Source: Henricia sp. BOLD:AAB3569
Lineage: Eukaryota > Echinodermata > Asteroidea > Spinulosida > Echinasteridae
Direction: 5' to 3'
Assembly (NCBI GenBank): GCA_037783545.1
Contig: JBBELK010000458.1
Coordinates: forward strand, 310,001 to 374,000
Length of the DNA: 64,000 nt
In this document: positions 22,087 to 33,842 of the stretch, in pieces
Numbering within the stretch: the stretch's first letter is position 1
Layout of the letters: every line of letters begins with the position of its first letter
Notes under the pieces: model-generated
Database searches by the model: none
What the model was told of the DNA's origin: nothing
What the model saw: only the letters and a program-made list of their open reading frames with translations
Translations under genes and position numbers: made by a program

Positions 22087-25000
22087 GTGCCAACAATTAG
22101 TGTGCCGGCACTGAGTTTTAGCTACATTCGACAATAACTCGGCCGGTTTGAACAGGAAACAGTTCAAATTTGCAGTATACGTTTGCGATGTAGTTCTGTT
22201 TAAGCAGAAAACATGCGAAGCTTGTCTGGAAATTCCTTCAGCTCCAAAATTGCGATCATACCAGACGCAGTGTTCTCCGAAAGCGGGGTCTGTTTGTGCC
22301 AACAATTAGTGTGCCGGCACTGAGTTTTAGCTACATTCGACAATAACTCGGCCGGTTTGAACAGGAAACAGTTCAAATTTGCAGTATACGTTTGCGATGT
22401 AGTTCTGTTTAAGCAGAAAACATGCGAAGCTTGTCTGGAAATTCCTTCAGCTCCAAAATTGCGATCATACCAGACGCAGTGTTCTCCGAAAGCGTGGTCT
22501 GTTTGTGCCAAACAATTAGTGTGCCGGCACTGAGTTTTAGTTACATTTGACAATAACTCGGTCGGTTTGAACGGGAAACAGTTCAAATTTGCAGTATACG
22601 TTTGCGATGTAGTTCTGTTTAAGCAGAACAAATGCGAAGCTTGTCTGGAAATTCTTTCAGCTCCAAAATTTCGATCATACTAGACGCAGTGTTCTCCGAA
22701 AGCGGGGTCTGTTTGTGCCAACAATTAGTGTGCCGGCACTGAGTTTTAGCTACATTCGACAATAACTCGGTCGGTTTGAACAGGAAACAGTTCAAATTTG
22801 CAGTATACGTTTGCGTTGTAGATCTGTTTAAGCAGAAAACATGCGAAGCTTGTCTGGAAATTCCTTCAGCTCCAAAATTGCGATCATACCAGACGCAGTG
22901 TTCTCCGAAAGCGGCGTCTGTTTGTGCCAACAATTAGTGTGCCGGCACTGAGTTTTAGTTACATTTGACAATAACTCGGTCGGTTTGAACGGGAAACAGT
23001 TCAAATTTGCAGTATACGTTTGCGATGTAGTTCTGTTTAAGCAGAAAAAATGCGAAGCTTGTCTGGAAATTCCTTCAGCTCCAAAATTGCGATTATACCA
23101 GACGCAGTGTTCTCCGAAAGCAATTAGTATGCCGACACTGAGTTTTAGCTACATTCGACAATAACTCGTTCGGTTTGAACTGGAAACAGTTGAAATTTGC
23201 AGTATACGTTTGCGATGTAGATCTGTTGAAGCAGAAAAAATGCGAAGCTTGTCTGGAAATTCCTTCAGCTCCAAAATACCGATCATACCAGACGCAGTGT
23301 TCTCCGCAAGCGGGGTCTGTTTGTACCAACAATTAGTGTGCCGGCACTGAGTTTTAGCTACATTCGACAATAACTCGGTCGGTTTGAACTGGAAACAGTT
23401 CAAATTTGCAGTATACGTTTGCGTTGTAGATCTGTTTAAGCAGAAAACATGCGAAGCTTGTCTGCAAATTCCTCCAGCTCCAAAATTGCGATCATACCAG
23501 ACGCAGTGTTCTGCGAAAGCGTGGTCTGTTTGTGCCAACAATTAGCATGCCGACACTGAGTTTTAGCTACATTCGACAATAACTCGGCCGGTTTGAACAG
23601 GAAACAGTTCAAATTTGCAGTATACGTTTGCGATGTAGTTCTGTTTAAGCAGAAAACATGCGAAGCTTGTCTGGAAATTCCTTCAGCTCCAAAATTGCGA
23701 AAGCGGCGTCTGTTTGTGCCAACAATTAGTGTGCCGGCACTGAGTTTTAGCTACATTCGACAATAACTCGGTCGGTTTGAACAGGAAACAGTTCAAATTT
23801 GCAGTATACGTTTGCGTTGTAGATCTGTTTAAGCAGAAAACATGCGAAGCTTGTCTGGAAATTCCTTCAGCTCCAAACTTTCGATCATACCAGACGCAGT
23901 GTTCTCCGAAAGCGGGGTCTGTTTGTGCCAACAATTAGTGTGCCGGCACTGAGTTTTAGCTACATTCGACAATAACTCGGCTGGTTTGAACAGGAAACAG
24001 TTCAAATTTGCAGTATACGTTTGCGATGTAGTTCTGTTTAAGCAGAAAAAATGCGAAGCTTGTCTGGAAATTCCTTCAGCTCCAAAATTGCGATCATACC
24101 AGACGCAGTGTTCTCCGAAAGCGGGGTCTGTTTTGTGCCAACAATTAGTGTGCCGGCACTGAGTTTTAGCTACATTCGACAATAACTCGGCCGGTTTGAA
24201 CAGGAAACAGTTCAAATTTGCAGTATACGTTTGCGATGTAGTTCTGTTTAAGCAGAAAACATGCGAAGCTTGTCTGGAAATTCCTTCAGCTCCAAAATTG
24301 CGATCATACCAGACGCAGTGTTCTCCGAAAGCGGGGTCTGTTTGTGCCAACAATTAGTGTGCCGGCACTGAGTTTTAGCTACATTCGACAATAACTCGGC
24401 CGGTTTGAACAGGAAACAGTTCAAATTTGCAGTATACGTTTGCGATGTAGTTCTGTTTAAGCAGAAAACATGCGAAGCTTGTCTGGAAATTCCTTCAGCT
24501 CCAAAATTGCGATCATACCAGACGCAGTGTTCTCCGAAAGCGTGGTCTGTTTGTGCCAAACAATTAGTGTGCCGGCACTGAGTTTTAGTTACATTTGACA
24601 ATAACTCGGTCGGTTTGAACGGGAAACAGTTCAAATTTGCAGTATACGTTTGCGATGTAGTTCTGTTTAAGCAGAACAAATGCGAAGCTTGTCTGGAAAT
24701 TCTTTCAGCTCCAAAATTTCGATCATACTAGACGCAGTGTTCTCCGAAAGCGGGGTCTGTTTGTGCCAACAATTAGTGTGCCGGCACTGAGTTTTAGCTA
24801 CATTCGACAATAACTCGGTCGGTTTGAACAGGAAACAGTTCAAATTTGCAGTATACGTTTGCGTTGTAGATCTGTTTAAGCAGAAAACATGCGAAGCTTG
24901 TCTGGAAATTCCTTCAGCTCCAAAATTGCGATCATACCAGACGCAGTGTTCTCCGAAAGCGGCGTCTGTTTGTGCCAACAATTAGTGTGCCGGCACTGAG

Positions 25001-25420
25001 TTTTAGTTACATTTGACAATAACTCGGTCGGTTTGAACGGGAAACAGTTCAAATTTGCAGTATACGTTTGCGATGTAGTTCTGTTTAAGCAGAAACAATG
25101 CGAAGCTTGTCTGGAAATTCCTTCAGCTCCAAAATTGCGATCATACCAGACGCAGTGTTCTCCGAAAGCAATTAGTATGCCGACACTGAGTTTTAGCTAC
25201 ATTCGACAATAACTCGTTCGGTTTGAACTGGAAACAGTTGAAATTTGCAGTATACGTTTGCGATGTAGATCTGTTTAAGCAGAAAAAATGCGAAGCTTGT
25301 CTGGAAATTCCTTCAGCTCCAAAATACCGATCATACCAGACGCAGTGTTCTCCGAAAGCGGGGTCTGTTTGTGCCAACAATTAGTGTGCCGGCACTGAGT
25401 TTTAGCTACATTCGACAATA
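22000..25420. repeat. 3.4-kb block repeated at 27150-30570 (offset 5151)
   Basis: The 184-bp junctions 23698/28849, T insertions 22083/27234 and 24131/29282, 190-bp junctions 23120/28271 and 25168/30319, and the rare TTGCGATTATACC (23089/28240) all recur at 5151 bp. One difference is TTACATTTGAC near 22548 versus TTACATTTCAC in the partner. Confidence 0.8.
23698..24134. repeat. 184-bp/GGCTGG/T-insertion cassette, copy 4
   Basis: Junction 23698, GGCTGG at about 23980, four-T run at 24131. It is the 2048-bp partner of copy 3 and shares its AAAACATGCG flank. Confidence 0.9.
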
Positions 25421-27248
25421 ACTCGGCCGGTTTGAACAGGAAACAGTTCAAATTTGCAGTATACGTTTGCGATGTAGTTCTGTTTAAGCAGAAAAAATGC
25501 GAAGCTTGTCTGGAAATTCCTTCAGCTCCAAAATTGCGATCATACCAGACGCAGTGTTCTCCGAAAGCGGGGTCTGTTTTGTGCCAACAATTAGTGTGCC
25601 GGCACTGAGTTTTAGCTACATTCGACAATAACTCGGCTGGTTTGAACAGGAAACAGTTCAAATTTGCAGTATACGTTTGCGATGTAGTTCTGTTTAAGCA
25701 GAAAAAATGCGAAGCTTGTCTGGAAATTCCTTCAGCTCCAAAATTGCGATCATACCAGACGCAGTGTTCTCCGAAAGCGGGGTCTGTTTTGTGCCAACAA
25801 TTAGTGTGCCGGCACTGAGTTTTAGCTACATTCGACAATAACTCGGCCGGTTTGAACAGGAAACAGTTCAAATTTGCAGTATACGTTTGCGATGTAGTTC
25901 TGTTTAAGCAGAAAACATGCGAAGCTTGTCTGGAAATTCCTTCAGCTCCAAAATTGCGATCATACCAGACGCAGTGTTCTCCGAAAGCGGGGTCTGTTTG
26001 TGCCAACAATTTACTGTGCCGGCACTGAGTTTTAGCTACATTCGACAATAACTCGGCCGGTTTGAACAGGAAACAGTTCAAATTTGCAGTATACGTTTGC
26101 GATGTAGTTCTGTTTAAGCAGAAAACATGCGAAGCTTGTCTGGAAATTCCTTCAGCTCCAAAATTGCGATCATACCAGACGCAGTGTTCTCCGAAAGCGT
26201 GGTCTGTTTGTGCCAAACAATTAGTGTGCCGGCACTGAGTTTTAGTTACATTTGACAATAACTCGGTCGGTTTGAACGGGAAACAGTTCAAATTTGCAGT
26301 ATACGTTTGCGATGTAGTTCTGTTTAAGCAGAACAAATGCGAAGCTTGTCTGGAAATTCTTTCAGCTCCAAAATTTCGATCATACTAGACGCAGTGTTCT
26401 CCGAAAGCGGGGTCTGTTTGTGCCAACAATTAGTGTGCCGGCACTGAGTTTTAGCTACATTCGACAATAACTCGGTCGGTTTGAACAGGAAACAGTTCAA
26501 ATTTGCAGTATACGTTTGCGTTGTAGATCTGTTTAAGCAGAAAACATGCGAAGCTTGTCTGGAAATTCCTTCAGCTCCAAAATTGCGATCATACCAGACG
26601 CAGTGTTCTCCGAAAGCGGCGTCTGTTTGTGCCAACAATTAGTGTGCCGGCACTGAGTTTTAGTTACATTTGACAATAACTCGGTCGGTTTGAACGGGAA
26701 ACAGTTCAAATTTGCAGTATACGTTTGCGATGTAGTTCTGTTTAAGCAGAAACAATGCGAAGCTTGTCTGGAAATTCCTTCAGCTCCAAAATTGCGATCA
26801 TACCAGACGCAGTGTTCTCCGAAAGCAATTAGTATGCCGACACTGAGTTTTAGCTACATTCGACAATAACTCGTTCGGTTTGAACTGGAAACAGTTGAAA
26901 TTTGCAGTATACGTTTGCGATGTAGATCTGTTTAAGCAGAAAAAATGCGAAGCTTGTCTGGAAATTCCTTCAGCTCCAAAATACCGATCATACCAGACGC
27001 AGTGTTCTCCGAAAGCGGGGTCTGTTTGTGCCAACAATTAGTGTGCCGGCACTGAGTTTTAGCTACATTCGACAATAACTCGGCCGGTTTGAACAGGAAA
27101 CAGTTCAAATTTGCAGTATACGTTTGCGATGTAGTTCTGTTTAAGCAGAAAAAATGCGAAGCTTGTCTGGAAATTCCTTCAGCTCCAAAATTGCGATCAT
27201 ACCAGACGCAGTGTTCTCCGAAAGCGGGGTCTGTTTTGTGCCAACAAT
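23935..27248. repeat. 1657-bp HOR, two tandem copies
   Basis: Copy 1 is about 23935-25591 and copy 2 about 25592-27248. GGCTGG at 23980 recurs at 25637, and 190-bp junctions at 25168/26825 and CATACTAG markers match at 1657 bp. A further partial repeat with offset 1446 leads into 27.35-28.1 kb. The block overlaps the end of the 2048-bp HOR, so successive duplications used different period lengths. Confidence 0.78.
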
Positions 27249-28811
27249 TAGTGTGCCGGCACTGAGTTTTAGCTACATTCGACAATAACTCGGCCGGTTT
27301 GAACAGGAAACAGTTCAAATTTGCAGTATACGTTTGCGATGTAGTTCTGTTTAAGCAGAAAACATGCGAAGCTTGTCTGGAAATTCCTTCAGCTCCAAAA
27401 TTGCGATCATACCAGACGCAGTGTTCTCCGAAAGCGGGGTCTGTTTGTGCCAACAATTAGTGTGCCGGCACTGAGTTTTAGCTACATTCGACAATAACTC
27501 GGCCGGTTTGAACAGGAAACAGTTCAAATTTGCAGTATACGTTTGCGATGTAGTTCTGTTTAAGCAGAAAACATGCGAAGCTTGTCTGGAAATTCCTTCA
27601 GCTCCAAAATTGCGATCATACCAGACGCAGTGTTCTCCGAAAGCGTGGTCTGTTTGTGCCAAACAATTAGTGTGCCGGCACTGAGTTTTAGTTACATTTC
27701 ACAATAACTCGGTCGGTTTGAACGGGAAACAGTTCAAATTTGCAGTATACGTTTGCGATGTAGTTCTGTTTAAGCAGAACAAATGCGAAGCTTGTCTGGA
27801 AATTCTTTCAGCTCCAAAATTTCGATCATACTAGACGCAGTGTTCTCCGAAAGCGGGGTCTGTTTGTGCCAACAATTAGTGTGCCGGCACTGAGTTTTAG
27901 CTACATTCGACAATAACTCGGTCGGTTTGAACAGGAAACAGTTCAAATTTGCAGTATACGTTTGCGTTGTAGATCTGTTTAAGCAGAAAACATGCGAAGC
28001 TTGTCTGGAAATTCCTTCAGCTCCAAAATTGCGATCATACCAGACGCAGTGTTCTCCGAAAGCGGCGTCTGTTTGTGCCAACAATTAGTGTGCCGGCACT
28101 GAGTTTTAGTTACATTTGACAATAACTCGGTCGGTTTGAACGGGAAACAGTTCAAATTTGCAGTATACGTTTGCGATGTAGTTCTGTTTAAGCAGAAAAA
28201 ATGCGAAGCTTGTCTGGAAATTCCTTCAGCTCCAAAATTGCGATTATACCAGACGCAGTGTTCTCCGAAAGCAATTAGTATGCCGACACTGAGTTTTAGC
28301 TACATTCGACAATAACTCGTTCGGTTTGAACTGGAAACAGTTGAAATTTGCAGTATACGTTTGCGATGTAGATCTGTTGAAGCAGAAAAAATGCGAAGCT
28401 TGTCTGGAAATTCCTTCAGCTCCAAAATACCGATCATACCAGACGCAGTGTTCTCCGCAAGCGGGGTCTGTTTGTACCAACAATTAGTGTGCCGGCACTG
28501 AGTTTTAGCTACATTCGACAATAACTCGGTCGGTTTGAACTGGAAACAGTTCAAATTTGCAGTATACGTTTGCGTTGTAGATCTGTTTAAGCAGAAAACA
28601 TGCGAAGCTTGTCTGCAAATTCCTCCAGCTCCAAAATTGCGATCATACCAGACGCAGTGTTCTGCGAAAGCGTGGTCTGTTTGTGCCAACAATTAGCATG
28701 CCGACACTGAGTTTTAGCTACATTCGACAATAACTCGGCCGGTTTGAACAGGAAACAGTTCAAATTTGCAGTATACGTTTGCGATGTAGTTCTGTTTAAG
28801 CAGAAAACATG

Positions 28812-31330
28812 CGAAGCTTGTCTGGAAATTCCTTCAGCTCCAAAATTGCGAAAGCGGCGTCTGTTTGTGCCAACAATTAGTGTGCCGGCACTGAGTTTTA
28901 GCTACATTCGACAATAACTCGGTCGGTTTGAACAGGAAACAGTTCAAATTTGCAGTATACGTTTGCGTTGTAGATCTGTTTAAGCAGAAAACATGCGAAG
29001 CTTGTCTGGAAATTCCTTCAGCTCCAAACTTTCGATCATACCAGACGCAGTGTTCTCCGAAAGCGGGGTCTGTTTGTGCCAACAATTAGTGTGCCGGCAC
29101 TGAGTTTTAGCTACATTCGACAATAACTCGGCTGGTTTGAACAGGAAACAGTTCAAATTTGCAGTATACGTTTGCGATGTAGTTCTGTTTAAGCAGAAAA
29201 AATGCGAAGCTTGTCTGGAAATTCCTTCAGCTCCAAAATTGCGATCATACCAGACGCAGTGTTCTCCGAAAGCGGGGTCTGTTTTGTGCCAACAATTAGT
29301 GTGCCGGCACTGAGTTTTAGCTACATTCGACAATAACTCGGCCGGTTTGAACAGGAAACAGTTCAAATTTGCAGTATACGTTTGCGATGTAGTTCTGTTT
29401 AAGCAGAAAACATGCGAAGCTTGTCTGGAAATTCCTTCAGCTCCAAAATTGCGATCATACCAGACGCAGTGTTCTCCGAAAGCGGGGTCTGTTTGTGCCA
29501 ACAATTAGTGTGCCGGCACTGAGTTTTAGCTACATTCGACAATAACTCGGCCGGTTTGAACAGGAAACAGTTCAAATTTGCAGTATACGTTTGCGATGTA
29601 GTTCTGTTTAAGCAGAAAACATGCGAAGCTTGTCTGGAAATTCCTTCAGCTCCAAAATTGCGATCATACCAGACGCAGTGTTCTCCGAAAGCGTGGTCTG
29701 TTTGTGCCAAACAATTAGTGTGCCGGCACTGAGTTTTAGTTACATTTCACAATAACTCGGTCGGTTTGAACGGGAAACAGTTCAAATTTGCAGTATACGT
29801 TTGCGATGTAGTTCTGTTTAAGCAGAACAAATGCGAAGCTTGTCTGGAAATTCTTTCAGCTCCAAAATTTCGATCATACTAGACGCAGTGTTCTCCGAAA
29901 GCGGGGTCTGTTTGTGCCAACAATTAGTGTGCCGGCACTGAGTTTTAGCTACATTCGACAATAACTCGGTCGGTTTGAACAGGAAACAGTTCAAATTTGC
30001 AGTATACGTTTGCGTTGTAGATCTGTTTAAGCAGAAAACATGCGAAGCTTGTCTGGAAATTCCTTCAGCTCCAAAATTGCGATCATACCAGACGCAGTGT
30101 TCTCCGAAAGCGGCGTCTGTTTGTGCCAACAATTAGTGTGCCGGCACTGAGTTTTAGTTACATTTGACAATAACTCGGTCGGTTTGAACGGGAAACAGTT
30201 CAAATTTGCAGTATACGTTTGCGATGTAGTTCTGTTTAAGCAGAAACAATGCGAAGCTTGTCTGGAAATTCCTTCAGCTCCAAAATTGCGATCATACCAG
30301 ACGCAGTGTTCTCCGAAAGCAATTAGTATGCCGACACTGAGTTTTAGCTACATTCGACAATAACTCGTTCGGTTTGAACTGGAAACAGTTGAAATTTGCA
30401 GTATACGTTTGCGATGTAGATCTGTTTAAGCAGAAAAAATGCGAAGCTTGTCTGGAAATTCCTTCAGCTCCAAAATACCGATCATACCAGACGCAGTGTT
30501 CTCCAAAAGCGGGGTCTGTTTGTGCCAACAATTAGTGTGCCGGCACTGAGTTTTAGCTACATTCGACAATAACTCGGTCGGTTTGAACAGGAAACAGTTC
30601 AAATTTGCAGTATACGTTTGCGATGTAGTTCTGTTTAAGCAGAAAACATGCGAAGCTTGTCTGGAAATTCCTTCAGCTCCAAAATTGCGATCATACCAGA
30701 CGCAGTGTTCTCCGAAAGCGGGGTCTGTTTGTGCCAACAATTAGTGTGCCGGCACTGAGTTTTAGCTACATTCGACAATAACTCGGCCGGTTTGAACAGG
30801 AAACAGTTCAAATTTGCAGTATACGTTTGCGATGTAGTTCTGTTTAAGCAGAAAACATGCGAAGCTTGTCTGGAAATTCCTTCAGCTCCAAAATTGCGAT
30901 CATACCAGACGCAGTGTTCTCCGAAAGCGTGGTCTGTTTGTGCCAAACAATTAGTGTGCCGGCACTGAGTTTTAGTTACATTTCACAATAACTCGGTCGG
31001 TTTGAACGGGAAACAGTTCAAATTTGCAGTATACGTTTGCGATGTAGTTCTGTTTAAGCAGAACAAATGCGAAGCTTGTCTGGAAATTCTTTCAGCTCCA
31101 AAATTTCGATCATACTAGACGCAGTGTTCTCCGAAAGCGGGGTCTGTTTGTGCCAACAATTAGTGTGCCGGCACTGAGTTTTAGCTACATTCGACAATAA
31201 CTCGGTCGGTTTGAACAGGAAACAGTTCAAATTTGCAGTATACGTTTGCGTTGTAGATCTGTTTAAGCAGAAAACATGCGAAGCTTGTCTGGAAATTCCT
31301 TCAGCTCCAAAATTGCGATCATACCAGACG
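28812..31330. repeat. 2.5-kb block repeated at 33369-35890 (offset 4557)
   Basis: The 184-bp junctions (28849/33406), T insertions (29282/33839) and the 190-bp junction (30319/34876) match at 4557 bp. Similarity ends near 31330, where the upstream copy keeps a 209-bp GCGGCG unit while the downstream copy changes to a 190-bp unit at 35903. Confidence 0.78.
28849..29285. repeat. 184-bp/GGCTGG/T-insertion cassette, copy 5
   Basis: Junction 28849, GGCTGG at about 29131, four-T run at 29282. It shares the AAAACATGCG flank of copies 3 and 4. Confidence 0.9.
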
Positions 31331-33405
31331 CAGTATTCTCCGAAAGCGGCGTCTGTTTGTGCCAACAATTAGTGTGCCGGCACTGAGTTTTAGTTACATT
31401 TGACAATAACTCGGTCGGTTTGAACGGGAAACAGTTCAAATTTGCAGTATACGTTTGCGATGTAGTTCTGTTTAAGCAGAAAAAATGCGAAGCTTGTCTG
31501 GAAATTCCTTCAGCTCCAAAATACCGATCATACCAGACGCAGTGTTCTCCGCAAGCGGGGTCTGTTTGTACCAACAATTAGTGTGCCGGCACTGAGTTTT
31601 AGCTACATTCGACAATAACTCGGTCGGTTTGAACTGGAAACAGTTCAAATTTGCAGTATACGTTTGCGTTGTAGATCTGTTTAAGCAGAAAACATGCGAA
31701 GCTTGTCTGCAAATTCCTTCAGCTCCAAAATTGCGATCATACCAGACGCAGTGTTCTGCGAAAGCGTGGTCTGTTTGTGCCAACAATTAGCATGCCGACA
31801 CTGAGTTTTAGCTACATTCGACAATAACTCGGCCGGTTTGAACAGGAAACAGTTCAAATTTGCAGTATACGTTTGCGATGTAGTTCTGTTTAAGCAGAAA
31901 ACATGCGAAGCTTGTCTGGAAATTCCTTCAGCTCCAAAATTGCGATCATACCAGACGCAGTGTTCTCCGAAAGCGGGGTCTGTTTGTGCCAACAATTAGT
32001 GTGCCGGCACTGAGTTTTAGCTACATTTGACAATAACTCGTTCGGTTTGAACTGGAAACAGTTGAAATTTGCAGTATACGTTTGCGATGTAGATCTGTTG
32101 AAGCAGAAAAAATGCGAAGCTTGTCTGGAAATTCCTTCAGCTCCAAAATACCGATCATACCAGACGCAGTGTTCTCCGCAAGCGGAGTCTGTTTGTACCA
32201 ACAATTAGTGTGCCGGCACTGAGTTTTAGCTACATTCGACAATAACTCGGTCGGTTTGAACTGGAAACAGTTCAAATTTGCAGTATACGTTTGCGTTGTA
32301 GATCTGTTTAAGCAGAAAACATGCGAAGCTTGTCTGCAAATTCCTTCAGCTCCAAAATTGCGATCATACCAGACGCAGTGTTCTGCGAAAGCGTGGTCTG
32401 TTTGTGCCAACAATTAGCATGCCGACACTGAGTTTTAGCTACATTCGACAATAACTCGGCCGGTTTGAACAGGAAACAGTTCAAATTTGCAGTATACGTT
32501 TGCGATGTAGTTCTGTTTAAGCAGAAAACATGCGAAGCTTGTTTGGAAATTCCTTCAGCTCCAAAATTGCGATCATACCAGACGCAGTGTTCTCCGAAAG
32601 CGAGGTCTGTTTGTGCCAACAATTAGTGTGCCGGCACTGAGTTTTAGCTACATTCGACAATAACTCGTTCTGTTTGAACTGGAAACAGTTCAAATTTGCA
32701 GTATACGTTTGCGATGTAGATCTGTTTAAGCAGACAAAATGCGAAGCTTGTCTGGAAATTCCTTCAGCTCCAAACTTTCGATCATACCAGACGCAGTGTT
32801 CTCCGAAAGCGGGGTCTGTTTGTGCCAACAATTAGTGTGCCGGCACTGAGTTTTAGTTACATTTGACAATAACTCGGTCGGTTTGAACGGGAAACAGTTC
32901 AAATTTGCAGTATACGTTTGCGATGTAGTTCTGTTTAAGCAGAAAAAATGCGAAGCTTGTCTGGAAATTCCTTCAGCTCCAAAATTGCGATCATACCAGA
33001 CGCAGTGTTCTCCGAAAGCGGGGTCTGTTTGTGCCAACAATTAGTGTGCCGGCACTGAGTTTTAGCTACATTCGACAATAACTCGTTCTGTTTGAACTGG
33101 AAACAGTTCAAATTTGCAGTATACGTTTGCGATGTAGATCTGTTTAAGCAGACAAAATGCGAAGCTTGTCTGGAAATTCCTTCAGCTCCAAACTTTCGAT
33201 CATACCAGACGCAGTGTTCTCCGAAAGCGGGGTCTGTTTGTGCCAACAATTAGTGTGCCGGCACTGAGTTTTAGCTACATTCGACAATAACTCGGTCGGT
33301 TTGAACAGGAAACAGTTCAAATTTGCAGTATACGTTTGCGATGTAGTTCTGTTTAAGCAGAAAAAATGCGAAGCTTGTCTGGAAATTCCTTCAGCTCCAA
33401 AATTG

Positions 33406-33842
33406 CGAAAGCGGCGTCTGTTTGTGCCAACAATTAGTGTGCCGGCACTGAGTTTTAGCTACATTCGACAATAACTCGGTCGGTTTGAACAGGAAACAGT
33501 TCAAATTTGCAGTATACGTTTGCGTTGTAGATCTGTTTAAGCAGAAAACATGCGAAGCTTGTCTGGAAATTCCTTCAGCTCCAAACTTTCGATCATACCA
33601 GACGCAGTGTTCTCCGAAAGCGGGGTCTGTTTGTGCCAACAATTAGTGTGCCGGCACTGAGTTTTAGCTACATTCGACAATAACTCGGCTGGTTTGAACA
33701 GGAAACAGTTCAAATTTGCAGTATACGTTTGCGATGTAGTTCTGTTTAAGCAGAAAAAATGCGAAGCTTGTCTGGAAATTCCTTCAGCTCCAAAATTGCG
33801 ATCATACCAGACGCAGTGTTCTCCGAAAGCGGGGTCTGTTTT
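33406..33842. repeat. 184-bp/GGCTGG/T-insertion cassette, copy 6
   Basis: Junction 33406, GGCTGG at about 33688, four-T run at 33839. The flank returns to AAAAAATGCG, as in copies 1 and 2. Confidence 0.9.

Larger units (their letters stand above)
20760..25080. repeat. 2048-bp HOR, two tandem copies plus the start of a third
   Basis: Copies run about 20760-22807 and 22808-24855, and similarity carries on to about 25080. All markers recur at exactly 2048 bp: 190-bp junctions 21072/23120, 184-bp junctions 21650/23698, T insertions 22083/24131, CCAAAC 22509/24557, and the private TTGCGATTATACC at 21041/23089. After 25080 a different 190-bp unit sub-form (AAACAATGCG) takes over. Confidence 0.86.

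Noticed and set aside
25275..26336. 353-codon minus-strand open frame as a protein gene
   Set aside because: It is five near-identical satellite units read through because 210 is a multiple of three. Most other units have stops in the same frame, and there is no sign of coding constraint.
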